A stretch of 64,000 nt of DNA from Clonostachys chloroleuca (GCA_037952775.1 JBANAY010000003.1:5828001-5892000), one strand, 5' to 3'; shown: positions 10,330 to 21,687, numbered from the stretch's first letter. The notes: generated by a model not told the origin, from the letters alone. A program made the numbers and translations.

Positions 10330-13128
10330 TTAACCTAGTAGAATCTCCTTCACTTCAGGCCTAGGCTCTACTGTATCAACCAGCGCCTGGGTAAATACTT
10401 GCCCAATCCCTCTTCGCTCGGCAATCCCGTGGACCCAAGTGATTGACATAACCCAAAGCAAGTCCCAAGGTCCTCCAAGTGCTTCCCCAGATGGATCGCG
10501 TATGAGGTTAGACTGCCAAAGTGCAGATTTACCAGTCAGAGTCTGACACCGTGCTACAACCACTAACTGGACCTTTTCTCCCACCGAACCCACAAAATCC
10601 AGATTGTCTGGGTGAAGAGAGCCAACTAATGTGCCGCCGGCAGAGTGAAGTGGAATGTCGTCGATTGCATGCGAATCAGCTGGCATTGCGTCCGCTTTTG
10701 ATAGACGATTAGCTGTCCAGGTAGTTGGCCTCTCACCGAAGACCAAATTGAAAACAATGGACCGAAAGTAAAGGACACAATAAGGTGGAAATTTGCTATG
10801 AGAGCGTTAGCTTCAGTCGCTCTGATGTTGATTTGACTTTCCGCATCAGACTAACGGTATTAGCACAGAATGGGCTTTGATTGATCTTGCTCTCGTATCT
10901 TGTCGCTGCATCATGGCATTTTCATCAGAGTAGATCGAATGTCTGGGTTCTCGAAAGAAGTAATGCTCTTTCTGCCAAGTAGAGGCGGTTGAAAATGGGA
11001 TAGTTTGCTGAAAACTTGGCTCAACTTGTCGGCGGAATTGACGTATCTCTGTGAGAGTTAGCAGGCCGTTCTCCAACAATGTATTGGAAAAATCTCACTC
11101 CATTGACGAGATGCTAACCAGTTTCGTATGTACCTCATTTCTGTACTGTCTTGGGTTATTGAAAACTTTGCAACCAACTGATCGTACTCGGATTGACTAT
11201 TGACAGACTGGAGTGCCTTTGCAATGAGTCTAGATTTGTTCCCGCCTTCAATCGTTGCCTCTTGTTCTTTCACCTCATCTCTGCCAGGAAGAACTGTCTT
11301 AGCCTTGTCCAAATCTAACCAAGGAAACTCAACTTTCGTTTCGTAGTAGCCAAGGAGGTCAGGGTCAAGCGAATAATCCATCTTTGTAGAGTTGATCACA
11401 TTGGATTCCTCTGAAATTTGATCGTGCGGGAAGAGCAATGGAAACTGTTGAAGAAGTATCCCCAACGGCGTCTGTTTCCCGGGTTCAGAACGTGACAGTT
11501 TTGTTATACGCTGGTTTCTCGGCCACACAGCCCATTCTATCAGCCTGTTGGTTGCAAAATACTTAGTGATGTTCTCCGGGTTCCAAAAACTGTTACCACT
11601 TTGGTCGTACGCTACATAGTTTTCACGTGGCCAGAGGATCTTGCCTTCCCATCCAGCCCACGAGAAGCTCGCAAATTCGTGGCGACGCCTCAGCCGACTC
11701 TCGGGGGATACGAATAAGAGAAACATGTCAAGGAAATAGGCAGGCAGTCCCTCGGTTCCAATTGTCCTCATTCCTGCAAATAGTGGGCGACTAATGCCAG
11801 CAACTGCTCGAAGGGCGTCCCCATCATTGCGTAAGATCCTCCGAGAGTAGTCTTCGCAAAGCTTCTGGTATACCCATAAAGAGATGACTCTTCCTTCGTC
11901 TATCCGTGGGATTCGGCTGATGTTGCTGTCATCAGGATCAAGCCAGCTCGTCCATTTGTCCGACCAAATCTCTTCGCTCCAATTTGCCCCGTGGCAGCGG
12001 AAATAGACTTGATTGTTGATGAATATAACAGTGCGTCGAGGAAGAACGAGTTCTTGCATGGTCCATCCTCGTGAGCTGTAGATTGACTTTTCGAGGTGCC
12101 AGTCGATACTGTGAACCACAACCATGCGCATCCCCCCGGGACCAGCTGCTTGACAATCTGAAAACCCGGTGCCCGAGCATCTTGGAATCCGGGCAGTCCG
12201 GCATTGCTGTCGGCACCAGTCGCGGCCACAAGTGTGAAATATGAGCCTGAGTAGATGGAGTTCATGAGTTCTATGCCAAGGTTGACATCTCGTATGTCGT
12301 CCTGGATCAGACATAGTGCATCTATCCAGAGGTATCTTTCGCCAATCGATTTCACGAGGTCGATCGCATTTTGCACTGTTTTCGGTAGGCCCGAAAGAAC
12401 CAAATCCAGACCGCCCGGTGCTTCCAATGCTTTTATGTTCCCTCTCTGCAGTTGAAACATGGGAATCTGGCCCCAGACATAACTGAGGGTAACGTATCTA
12501 GCATGCAATGCGACTCTTTTGATACAGCGCACCTCAAGATCCAGGACTCGAAAGTTAGATGTATGTTCCTCAAAAAAATACCCTCCCGACGAAGACTCAT
12601 CCTGAACGGTCTCATTAGTACCTAACCGATATTCTGCTTTATTGAACTGGGTATGCTTACTTCTGGCCTCAGCATTGCTGGCCGGACACAATTGGCGTGA
12701 TTCCTATCACATTTATGGAGCCATCTAGATATCGTTCCGGGCGATATGTGAGAAGCCTCGATTATCCTTGCGCAATCGGGGCTCGCTGCTTGACTTTCTT
12801 CAGATGCGACAAATAAGAGCTGCGTCCCAAGTCGAGATGGAAATGACAAGCGGAATCCTGCCTCTTCCGGGAACAGGACCACATCGACAGGTTGGTCGGG
12901 GGCGATTCGCTTGATATCGGCTACTGTATGCTTGATTGCCGTCAGGGCGAGTTCGCAAAAAGGACATAGTCTAGATTGAAGCTCTTGAAAGGTGCCCAGA
13001 GCCAGACCATGCGGCAGATCGGATTTCCAGTCGCTCAGGAGGGAGTCGAGCTCATCGCGGGAAGGCGTAGGTCCGGTTCGAGCGACCAGCTTATGGAGGC
13101 GTGCGCAAAATTTGGTGCAGCTCTCCAT
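10330..13128 (-). CDS. HET-domain protein, with one frameshift
   Basis: Four exons (13128-12661, 12601-11099, 11048-10856, 10795-10330) with introns of 59, 50 and 60 nt give about 876 codons if one base is allowed for. The N-terminus carries LCPFCELAL. The HET domain (about residues 185-330) shows YVTLSYVWG, LPKTVQNAIDL, YLWIDALCLIQDD and RGWTMQELVLPRR. The C-terminus has the usual late HET block ending GIAERRGIGQVF and KEILLG. HET proteins trigger heterokaryon incompatibility and cell death after non-self recognition (family knowledge). In exon 2 the frame changes at a run of six G (minus strand) at 12132-12137. Upstream and downstream parts are both HET-like, and the downstream introns fit only the shifted frame. 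This is either a real one-base loss (pseudogene) or a homopolymer error. The neighbour upstream on the same strand is a CorA-like protein. Confidence 0.8.
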
Positions 13129-13562
13129 CGTCCGAGCGGCACGATGATGCAGAGATTACAAAGTTGACCTGGTTCGATCAGATCGATTTGATACAGGGCA
13201 TAAAACTACCGCGACTGTGCCGCAGAGGAGTCTAGTCAGGGGGTAGGGTGGTAGGATTCATGGTGCCGGGGAAGACGTCTTATTTCCGCGACCAGCCAAA
13301 CTACTCTGATTTACCCGTCTGGCATCTCTCGTTGTTGTGCGCAATTTTGGTGCTTTGAAATGTCCCTGGCTCCAGTGAAGATAATGAACCGGTCACAAGT
13401 TTATGCCAGTTAACAAGATTTACCGAACCCATCTGGCACACAAACAAGTTCGTATCTTCTTTGATCGGCTAATAGAAGCAATTGGTTGATTAAAAAGATT
13501 GCGCCGTCTAGTTCTAGTACTCTATCTGTGGCATGGGATATCTTGCTCGTTGCACTGTTCCA
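13129..13562. other. Intergenic between HET and CorA-like genes
   Basis: 434 bp holding the HET promoter and the 3' end of the CorA-like gene. No independent gene seen. Confidence 0.5.
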
Positions 13563-15473
13563 TCACACCATCATACCGCTCTGATAGCGAGTCCCCACAG
13601 CCCTTTGTCGTCTATTGTACCATTCAAACATGGAGAATCTCCAAGATCCAAAACTGTTTCGAAAATACCAAATTGCGAGAACGACGAGAGTGAGTACACC
13701 TGTCACACAGCAGAATGGGAGAAGCCATGCAGTGACCTCCGCATCGCCGGCATCGCTTGCTCGAAAGGCAACGGTCGAAAAGAGGGTGGCGGTGAACGTG
13801 CCCGGGAGGAAAATCATTGTTAGAATCGTGATTGAGTGCATCGATGAGCTGTCCTCGGACATTCGATACGACATGGTTAGGTTGGTAGAGCTATCTTGCT
13901 GCGTAACCATGTTGAACACCTCGATGGGCATCGTTAGCTATTATGACCGCCAAATAGCTCTCTCCGGGGCAGCTCACAAAGTTCATTGCAGTCTCCTTCC
14001 TCGTTTTATATGACTTGAGCCAATTGTTATGATACTCGAAAGCATCCTTCACGTACTGGAACGCGCTCTGCGTCCTGCTGACACTTGTACCTGGACTGCC
14101 TTGTTGCGTTCGTTGACAGAACAGCGTATGCGCCTGCAGTAACTTCTCGCTTAGCCTCATTGATGACTGGGCGCTTGCCAGTCCTGTGTTCAGCATCTGT
14201 GATACTTGATGCAGCTCAATGGTAATTCGCTGCAGCTGTGTTCGTGCATCCTGATCTCCTGGTTTTGCTGGGCTACCCTCAGCTTGATTATCAGCATAAT
14301 CATTGACTTGTTTAAGCTTGAACAATGTTAGTTATCTGGTAATGCGGCGAAGGACATCGTGATAGATCTCTGTACTAACCTGAGTCATCAACTTATTGCG
14401 TACTGAAGCCGCATATTCAGTGGCTTGCTCGAAAGCGATGTTGGAAATCAGAGCGTGGACCAGAAAAGGGCTCGACGCAAGCTCATTCGGTGATAATAAA
14501 GAGCCATCGATGACACTATTGCTGAGGTTGATGCCCTCTAAAAATGAGAACCAGATTCCATCGTCAGGTGCCGAGACCAAGTAAATTGTCTGATTTTTTG
14601 CGACCGAATAGTTCATATAAATTGAGCATGGTGCTTTATTACCCTGAGTAGCGCCGGCTTTCATCTTGTCATATCGTCCTTTCTGATGCCATCGGGGATG
14701 CTGGCAGAAGAACTCTGTATCGTTTGCTCCGTCAGCGCCAACATCTTCCCAGTGGGATGAGGATAAAATGTCGCACCATAGACATCCTTCTTTTCTTCCC
14801 GATCAGCCTTGACCTGCGAGAAAGCAGACCAGTAATTAGGACGCCCTACAAGATCGAGAACGAAGGCAGCGTTGATATCGAAACGGTCAAAGATCTTCAT
14901 AGCAAGATTCCTAGACACGGAACTCTGCTGACTATATGTGGCACTGTCATTGGCCTCGAGTTTTGCGCATCTTTTCAGGCCGTCAGTGCCGTTGATTCTA
15001 ATGTTGGAATTTCACTGCCTTACATGATGATGATCGAGGGTTCATTTTCGGTGCTTGGCAAAGACTGGGATGTATTAGGACTTGCAAAGAATCATTTTCC
15101 AAGAATTGAGGCGGGGATCAACTGAGATGATCTTCTATGCTTACATCAATTGCAGCCTCGACTTGGGTATCATTCTGGTCGCAGGCGAAACCTTTAATGG
15201 TTAGCCAAGCTTGCAAAGAATAAGATACAAAGGGCTCTTACTAATATGGCTGTTTGATCCTGACACTGTCAAAATATCTAGCTGAGAATCGCTGATAAAG
15301 TTGGCGCTGTTGGCCAGAATATCGGGCGCCTGGTTTTGCAGTCCCGGATACAACGGTAGATCTGGCAGAACGAGCTTCTCAAACACTGAGTGGTTTTCCA
15401 CCATAGAGTAAAGTGGCGAGACTGGCAGTATTTGCGGCTCTATGGGCAAGCCTTTTTCCCGCGACAGATCCAT
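13563..15473 (-). CDS. CorA-like membrane protein (fungal Mg2+ transporter-like C-terminus)
   Basis: Seven exons (15473-15242, 15191-15145, 15064-15024, 14970-14777, 14714-14380, 14316-13978, 13919-13563) join with every phase consistent to give 514 aa. The start ATG reads MDLSREKG. The N-terminal two thirds is soluble, with a segment NLAMKIFDRFDINAAFVLDLVG and coiled-coil-like stretches rich in Gln/Ser. The C-terminus has FNMVTQQDSSTNL, SITILTMIFLPGTF and two hydrophobic segments, the pattern of fungal CorA-like proteins, in which an ILT-x2-FLP-x-TF helix precedes the membrane pair. The canonical GMN motif of true CorA channels is not visible, so transport is unproven. Two internal exons are only 47 and 41 nt. 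The gene sits upstream of the HET gene on the same strand, a setting compatible with an accessory or recognition region (inference). Confidence 0.8.
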
Positions 15474-16542
15474 ATGCCTCCGCCTAGCTATTGATCGAAG
15501 CAAGGGTTAGAGCGCGAAATTCGCGCGTCACAGGCAGTAGATAGCCGGAATGTGGGATTTGCGGGAGTGGGAGTGCCAAGAAATAGAGGAGAAGAAGTGC
15601 AATGCCGGTGCAGGATGGACTTGGGGAGTGTTATCGGCACAGTTGTTTGCTCCAAAGTGAGAAGATGTTTTCTTCGAGGCTGTGCAAGGGGCTCAGGAGG
15701 GGCTACATTGTCCCGAGGGTTATGAGCTGTTTATTAATGTCCACTTCACTGGCTGTTGCCAGCCTCCCCTAATGCTAGCTGACCAGGGGTGATGCAACCA
15801 TAGGTTCGAATTGCCGCTGACACGTTCGCGCCAGCCCCATCTATTTGATCATTCACCAACCGGTTGGCCAGGGTTCGGCGCTTGAAGCCTTGTCAGGCGG
15901 CCAAATGGTTCGCATCCAGGTGTTTGCGTCGCTGAAACCAGCGCCCGCTTTGTTTCCCAAACCATGAGTTTTCTCTCTCTCCTCTTTTCTGTGTTAAAAG
16001 AGGTCACCCTTCTAGCGGCAGAGAAGGCAACCTGAGGTTATTTGATAAAGCACGGAGCTGACACTAACAACAAGGGTCTGCTCGGGCAAATATGGCGGTC
16101 AAACACCACAACGCTTAGAGATCAATTGTTCTCATTCTCTCCTCGATCAGCCAAAAAATTTCCAATGACAGGGAGTCTACGTGGTTTTACCTGAAATGAA
16201 AGACTTGAAAAACCTGATTAGCTCATGAGACATCAAAGCAAGTGCTCTTTTAGTCGCGCTCATTGAGAGCGTCCAGAGCCAGTGGGTCTATCCAAAAATG
16301 AGAGTTCGGAACATAAGAGCCGCTGCAGACATTTCATGCGCAAGTATCTGCCTTGAGACGTGAAGCAAAACAAGAGAAGTTTGCCCTATTTTGCATAAAA
16401 CTCGAGGGGTCGGCCTAAACGCTGAACTTCGTCTACTTATCAATGGACACTCATTCAATGTCAGTAAATATTTCCTAACCAGGTAATTACTAGGTCAAAG
16501 TGTGATAAAGCGTAAAAAAGTACACGCTCGTCAACTAAACCT
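15474..16542. other. Intergenic, about 1.1 kb
   Basis: Promoter side of the CorA-like gene and 3' side of the next minus-strand ORF. No gene, RNA or repeat supported. A ggttcgaa near 15803 was tested as a tRNA T-arm and rejected. Confidence 0.45.
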
Positions 16543-17533
16543 TCATAAGAAAGGACCTGCGTGGTCAAACAAGACAGTCTGGTCAATCCACCCGATTTTT
16601 CCACGAACTTCGGCAATGTCGCTTTCAAGCAGGTTTCGCAACGTTTTTATTTCAATCCAGTCTCCATTGGGGTGTTGTGGTACTTTGTGGTTCGGTGGTA
16701 GCCCCAGCCTGTTATGAAGAAGAACTCTCTCGGGGAGACTGATAGGGAAACGAGCAACATCAAGCGGGAGTCGCTTTGGTCTTGCCATCAAGTGCAGCAC
16801 TTTGTCCCTTTGCCGCACGAGTCTAGTCCGACTTTCCAAATGGATAAATTGTTTGGTCACATCTGACCAGTAATTATTCCATTGTGGGCTAGTCGAATCA
16901 TACTTGGCCCTCCCTGATACGCCATCAGGAATGAACGATGGCGTCGTTTTGATGACGTGGTTCGTCATGGCAATTGAGGTCTTGATCTCATCGTACAGTC
17001 TATTCCGCTCAATACGTTGTTTATAGCTTCGGATTTGCTCCAAAGGGCCTTTTGTAGAAAGGGCTTCTAGCTTTCCGATAGCATCATTTAAGCCCAACCC
17101 CAAGGCGTTAACAGCATTTAGAATTGCCGGTTGCTTCTCAAGTTTTAGTTTTGGCCCAGTTTCCCTGATGTCGACACCGTACTTCAAGAATATTTCCAAA
17201 GCTTCTAGCCTTGGCATAGGGAATCTAGCAATGGTGATTGGGAAAGCTAGAAGAATGACGAGCAGGCTGCAACGAACCTCCTCCTCGAGGTCCTCCCATT
17301 GGGATTGGAACCTCCATGGGACTCCATACACGATACTACTACTGCTCGGTCCCAACTTCTCAAGCGTCGCATGGAGAATATCTTTCGTAGCAAGGCACCA
17401 TGGCCAGTAAGGATATCTGGATCTTTCTCCGGCAGATTCTCTCAGCTCTGAAATTATTGGGATTTTATGAGGTAAGAGAGTCGGTCCGTGTGCATACCAC
17501 AAATGTCAAAAACACACGGTTAATGAAGTACAT
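16543..17533 (-). CDS. Unrecognised protein, possibly ankyrin-related
   Basis: A minus-strand frame of about 300 codons ends at 16543. The continuous frame reaches 17502 without an ATG. A plausible model adds a short first exon from the ATG at 17533 to 17498, then a 52-nt intron with a GTATGC donor, before LRESAGERSRYPYWPW. The protein has Leu-rich helices (LLVILLAFPITIARFP), one ankyrin-like phrase LEALEIFLKYGVDI and a basic C-terminal half. I cannot assign a family or function. It lies between the CorA-like gene and the broken ankyrin-like frame at 17950-18529 and may be a remnant of the same or a related gene. Start and completeness are uncertain. Confidence 0.4.
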
Positions 17534-17949
17534 TAGCTCTGGTCAAGATCGGATGAGAGTAGTCATCCAAACCCGTTCAAAGCGTGGAGCTCGCACGTCA
17601 CAGGCAATGCTGCGTTTATCTTACTGAGAGACCCGAGCGCCTTTATCGAAGGGCATGCCCATAGACTCTTTGCCGACAGCCGCTATGGTCAGGTGCGTGA
17701 CATTTTTTGTTATCCTAAACTAAGACAGCCAATTACTTAATAGTTCTTCAAAGGCTATTGTTGGCATTAAGCTTCGGAAGCCGTCACCTTTAGCCCAACA
17801 GGGTGGAAAACCATCCCATGGAAACTATTCAGAAGACGCCTAGGGATCGCCTGCTCGACATTATGATTGAACTAACAGGAAATTATGAACAGGTGGACTC
17901 CATCAGCGCGTGCAAAGACCGAAATTTCTAACAAGATCGCCGAAGACAG
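17534..17949. other. Short stretch without gene
   Basis: Stops in all frames; possibly decayed coding sequence between the two minus-strand remnants. Nothing recognisable. Confidence 0.4.
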
Positions 17950-18529
17950 CTAAGAGCAAGATGCTGGTCGCTTTCGAATGATCTCCAAAGCTGGGAAGCC
18001 ATATCTGGCCGAGCCACGCTTGAATTTGCGGAAAGCGTATTGGAGGCGGGAAATCAAGCCCACAGCGGTCCCTTGACGCCCGAGAATCTTTCGAAGGGGA
18101 TTCTCATTATGATATACTGGGCTGTGTGCATCATGCTGTAAGATGTTCTCAAAAGTGACCCAGACCTTGATCCATCTTTCTCGCAAGTCCCGAAAATATG
18201 GCCATGCTTTGCCAAACCATTGCTTTACTGTCACAAAGTGGCGGCTTTATTGCCTTATTTTCTGACTCCAGACACCAGCACCAACTACCTGATCTTGTAT
18301 CCAGTGGGAACTGCACTTCAATACCAGCGCAAAATTGATAAGGGCACCATGACCCAGTAGCAGACCGTCTTGATGCAGGCTTTCATAGGCAATGTAAGGA
18401 AGACTGCAATGGCATTTATGAACGATGCACATGGCCCCAAAGGTTCCACACCAATTTCAGCTTCAGATCAGAAAACACTCACCTGATCAACCAAATATCA
18501 ATTTCCTTATCTTTGAGATTTGATGAATG
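17950..18529 (-). pseudogene. Broken ankyrin-like gene with in-frame stop
   Basis: Minus-strand coding sequence runs from about 18529 through a 79-nt intron (18482-18404, GTGAGT donor, TTGCAG acceptor). It reads EIDIWLISLPYIAYES, then HQDGLLLGHGALINFAL, resembling an ankyrin-type repeat. The same frame then meets TAA at 18247-18249, directly after CAA. It continues without any other stop for about 98 codons (HFVTVKQWFGKAWPYF onwards) to 17950. Uninterrupted protein-like sequence on both sides of the stop in one frame argues for a nonsense mutation rather than two genes. I could not find an intact 5' end. The region just upstream is the divergent promoter of the TMEM14 gene. Family assignment as ankyrin-like is tentative. 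Confidence 0.5.
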
Positions 18530-18791
18530 TTATTGCCAAGCGTAGGGCGGCACTCAGTTGCTCCTTGTCCGAGGCTACCCTGTACCAACATCCGAAGTGT
18601 CTCGGGCTTCGGCCTCGGCCAAATGACAAATACATCAAGCATCCGGAGTTCAGCCGCCGCGTCTTTTCTGCCTCGGTGACAGCAATCACGACATTCACGA
18701 CTTTGCAAGCACTCGACGTCTCTGCTCTCAGCTGCCTGCTCTCCCTCTTCTTCGTGAATTACGTACGAACTGTGGCGCTCCGCGGATCACA

Positions 18792-19248
18792 ATGGCTCAC
18801 CACCCCTCCTTCTCTCTCGCCGCTCTCCGTAAGCAATCGCTCACCGCTCAGCCCCTTGTCACTGTTGCTAACCGCCAATTGTCTCTAGTGGCCGTCGGCG
18901 GTACCACCGGATACGTCAAGACACGGTCAAAGCCCTCTCTGATTGCCGGTCTTGGTCTTGGTGCCTCATATGCTGTTTCCGGTAAGTACATTCACTGCTT
19001 CGAGTTCAATTGGGTCACCCTACAGACAAGATCAATTGCTAACTCTGCTAGGCTATCTCCTGAAGGAGAACAAGGACTGGGGTTCCGAGCTGGCCCTGGG
19101 CAACAGCATCGTCTTGCTGGGCGCAGCTGTTATGAGAATCGTCAAGACCCGTGGCAAGGCCCCGGTGCCACTCGGCCTTGGTCTCGTCGGCAGCCTGGCC
19201 ACATTCTACTACCAAAAGAAGTATCGGGAATTTACCTTCGGAGTTTAA
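18792..19248 (+). CDS. TMEM14 family small membrane protein
   Basis: Three exons (18792-18828, 18889-18981, 19052-19248) encode 108 aa, the usual size of the family. The introns are canonical (GTAAGC..CTAG and GTAAGT..CTAG), with a GCTAAC branch in each. The protein has the TMEM14 pattern: a first helix, GGTTGYVKTRSKPSLIAG, a Gly/Ala-rich second helix (LGLGASYAVSGYLL), and a third and fourth helix around ALGNSIVLLGAAV and PLGLGLVGSLATFYY. The vertebrate TMEM14 group is mitochondrial and linked to heme or lipid movement. The fungal role is less clear, so function is inferred only from family. It is well conserved and looks like a housekeeping gene. A poly-A tract lies about 105 bp downstream. 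Confidence 0.93.
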
Positions 19249-20530
19249 GCACCGCACGCTGTCCATGACGTTATTTTCCGTTGTAATTCTTGACACGAAA
19301 TGATGTAACCTTAGACTATCTCCTAATCGCGATCTTTAACTTCGAACCCAAAACAAAAAAAAAAATGAGACGGCTGGCGTGATCACCGAGCTTTGTAACA
19401 TTGTGTGGTGTTTCTGACGCCCTTCACCCCGCTACCTTTTCGTATTCAAGAACTATACTCGTAGTTCAATAGCGACATCCTACTCCAGGTGGTCAAATAC
19501 TCTAAGCCAGGAATCAGCTGGTTATGCTTAGCCCGAGGCACGGTTCGTAGACTTCCGGTCTAAGTTCATTAAAATGGCCAAACTAGGTACATTACAGTAA
19601 CGCCCACAACTTGTTAAACAAAGACCAAGAGAATAAGCCAGCTTACCAGATATCAAGGAAGAGAAGTTATGGTGATGAAATCACTTCCTCGTATGTGAAA
19701 AAATCTCCAACAATATAGCCCGTTTTTGCCTATATGTGTCGCTGTTACATTAAAAAAAATTGTATGGGAATCGCAAGCATAGTCCATGGCAACGGCAGAG
19801 AGCTACATGAGGCAAGAATATTCATTTTGCATTAACGGAGCGTTTTCTTCGTTTCACAGAATTTTGTTAATATAAATTCCTATATGGAGCATTCTGTTTT
19901 GCCCTTTACATGTCTTTTCTTCCAACATGATGGCATCCGACAGAAACAAAAAACAGTAGGGTTAACTCGAATCGAACAGGATTTTATCGGCGAAACAGCA
20001 TTTTCATCCGGAGGATCTCTTGAAGGTAAGCTGGGGCTAGGGAAATATCGCTATCCTTGGACTTCAACTAGCGGGTAAGGGAATAAGCACTCCCAAGAGA
20101 CACTTGCGAATTTCTATGCTCGTGGAGGTTTGTTTAGCCGCGCACTTGCATACCACATGACACTCGCCAGAAGGAGTGGCTGCATGGTCATGTCGTGTCA
20201 TGCATCCTCCGGGGAGATCATTCTAGCTACGGAGGGAGATCGCCGTGCACCCTTTCTGTTCACGTTCCGGAAATGATCTGAGCTTACACACACCAACGAA
20301 CGGATACGGTGAATGTCTGATCTGAACAACGCGAGATGGGGGTACTTCCTTACTACGATAGGTCGCAAGAAGCGAGGAGTTAAATCTTGGCTAGTAGGAC
20401 ATGGGGGCGTGATCTTCTATTTCCCCCCGTTTGTGGCTAAAGTGCCATTTTTGGTTCGGCGGTGTTGACGCCGATGTAACAAGACAAATTCTAAGTAGGT
20501 AGTGAACCGATCTTACAGATAAAGGAGGGA
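19249..20530. other. Intergenic: TMEM14 3' region and AA9 promoter
   Basis: About 1.3 kb. The 3' side of TMEM14 includes a short A-tract at about 19352-19365. The AA9 side has a CCGGGG at 20209-20214 that fits the CreA consensus SYGGRG, plausible for a carbon-repressed gene but frequent by chance. The 64-aa frame at 19884 is unsupported. Confidence 0.4.
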
Positions 20531-20537
20531 TATAAAT
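20531..20537 (+). promoter_or_regulatory. Probable TATA box of the AA9 LPMO gene
   Basis: TATAAAT, about 80 bp upstream of the ATG at 20616, in an AT-rich leader. Position fits a strongly regulated fungal secreted-enzyme promoter. Confidence 0.5.
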
Positions 20538-20615
20538 GACTATAGTTCACTCATAAAATAATACTGAGTTCTCTTTGCCTATAATCAACTGACATTAAAC
20601 AATACTTGTGTCGAA

Positions 20616-21543
20616 ATGAAGCTAACTTTCACTGCTGCGTTCGCTGCGCTGCTGATGCAGCCAGTACACGGCCATGCCACCTTCCAACAGCTCTGGGTCA
20701 ACGGGGTTGACAAGATAAGTTCAAGAATAACCATCTAGTCCAGGCTTAAGTCCCAACTAACACTCATCTACGGGGCCACCTGTGCACGTCTCCCACAGAG
20801 CAACAGCCCAATTGGCAGTGTCACTAGCAATGACATCCGTTGCAATGCCGGTACACGTCCCGTTTCTGGGAAATGCAGCGTCGCCGCGGGCCAAACAGTT
20901 ACACTAGAGATGCATCAAGTAAGATCTCGGTAGAATCCAAACTCTATATGGATTGTCTAACCTTTGTGGCCTTCAGCAACCGAACGACCGCAACTGTGCC
21001 AACGAGGGCATCGGCGGCAACCACTACGGACCTGTCATAGCCTACCTATCGCAGGTTAGCGACTCATCCACAGCCGACGGCTCGTCAGGGTGGTTCAAGA
21101 TCTTCCAAGATGGCTGGAAGAAGAACCCCTCTGGATATAACGGAGATGATGATTACTGGGGTGTCAAAGATCTGAACCTGTGCTGTGGTAAGATCAATGT
21201 CAAGATCCCCTCCAACATTCCTTCGGGAGACTACCTTTTGCGGGCTGAGGTCATCGCCTTGCACAGTGCTGCTGGCTCAGGCGGTGCACAGCCCTACGTT
21301 ACCTGCTTCCAACTCACCGTCACTGGCGGAAGCGGCTCAATTCCAGCAACGGTCAACTTCCCAGGGGCCTATTCAGCTTCAGACCCCGGCATCTTGGTCA
21401 ATATACATACCCCAATGACGAACTACGTGGTACCTGGGCCAGCTGTAATTTCAGGAGGTACCACTAAGGAGCCCGGATCCTCTTGCTCCGGGTGTGAATC
21501 GACTTGCAAAGCTAGTCTCAAGCGCAGCGAGGTACAATGGTAA
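20616..21543 (+). CDS. AA9 lytic polysaccharide monooxygenase (GH61)
   Basis: Three exons (20616-20714, 20772-20918, 20977-21543) encode 270 aa. A 19-residue signal peptide ends ...PVHG and exposes His20 as the N-terminal His of the copper histidine brace (HATFQQLWVNG). The second brace His is His98 in GGNHYGPV. Second-sphere His177 (IALHSA), Gln187 and axial Tyr189 (AQPYVTC) are present. AA9 enzymes cleave cellulose or hemicellulose oxidatively outside the cell using copper and an electron donor. There is no CBM1; the C-terminus is a short Ser/Cys tail. Intron 2 is canonical GTAAGA..CAG. The first exon junction, required to link VNGVDK to GATCARLP, implies an AT-AC intron, listed separately. 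Stop codons of this gene and the convergent hydratase gene are 144 bp apart. Confidence 0.92.
20715..20771 (+). other. Apparent AT-AC intron in the AA9 gene
   Basis: The 57-nt segment begins ATAAGTTC directly after the AAG codon of VNGVDK and ends CATCTAC directly before GGGGCC, the GATCARL codons. Removing it keeps frame (phase 0) and restores the AA9 family sequence. It contains CCAACTAACAC, a typical fungal branch site, about 12 nt from the 3' end. The 5' end is GTAAGT with only the first G changed to A, and the 3' end is AC instead of AG. This is the arrangement of U2-type AT-AC introns (known from other eukaryotes), not the U12 consensus. No GT-AG alternative preserves the conserved residues. 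Confidence 0.7.
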
Positions 21544-21687
21544 CGACATTAAAGAAGATGTAGATGGGTTCCTAGTTCTACATTACTCAGATCGACACAG
21601 AATGAAAGAAATAAAAGTAGTAGCATAAATTCTATCCATTGTGACACGTTGTAGTGTTATTTTGTATCAATTTTGTTTGGCAGTAGA

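Noticed and set aside
15796..15826. ggttcgaa motif as a tRNA T-arm
   Set aside because: Flanking bases do not form a T-stem, and no anticodon or acceptor arms are found around it.
19352..19366. A-tract after TMEM14 as a sign of retroposition
   Set aside because: The gene has two introns and no target-site duplication; a simple A-run is sufficient.
20705..20745. GT-AG alternative for AA9 intron 1 (45 nt, GTTGAC..TTAAG)
   Set aside because: It would delete the conserved VDK and insert a non-family stretch, has a poor donor and lacks the CTAAC branch; the AT-AC model fits the family exactly.
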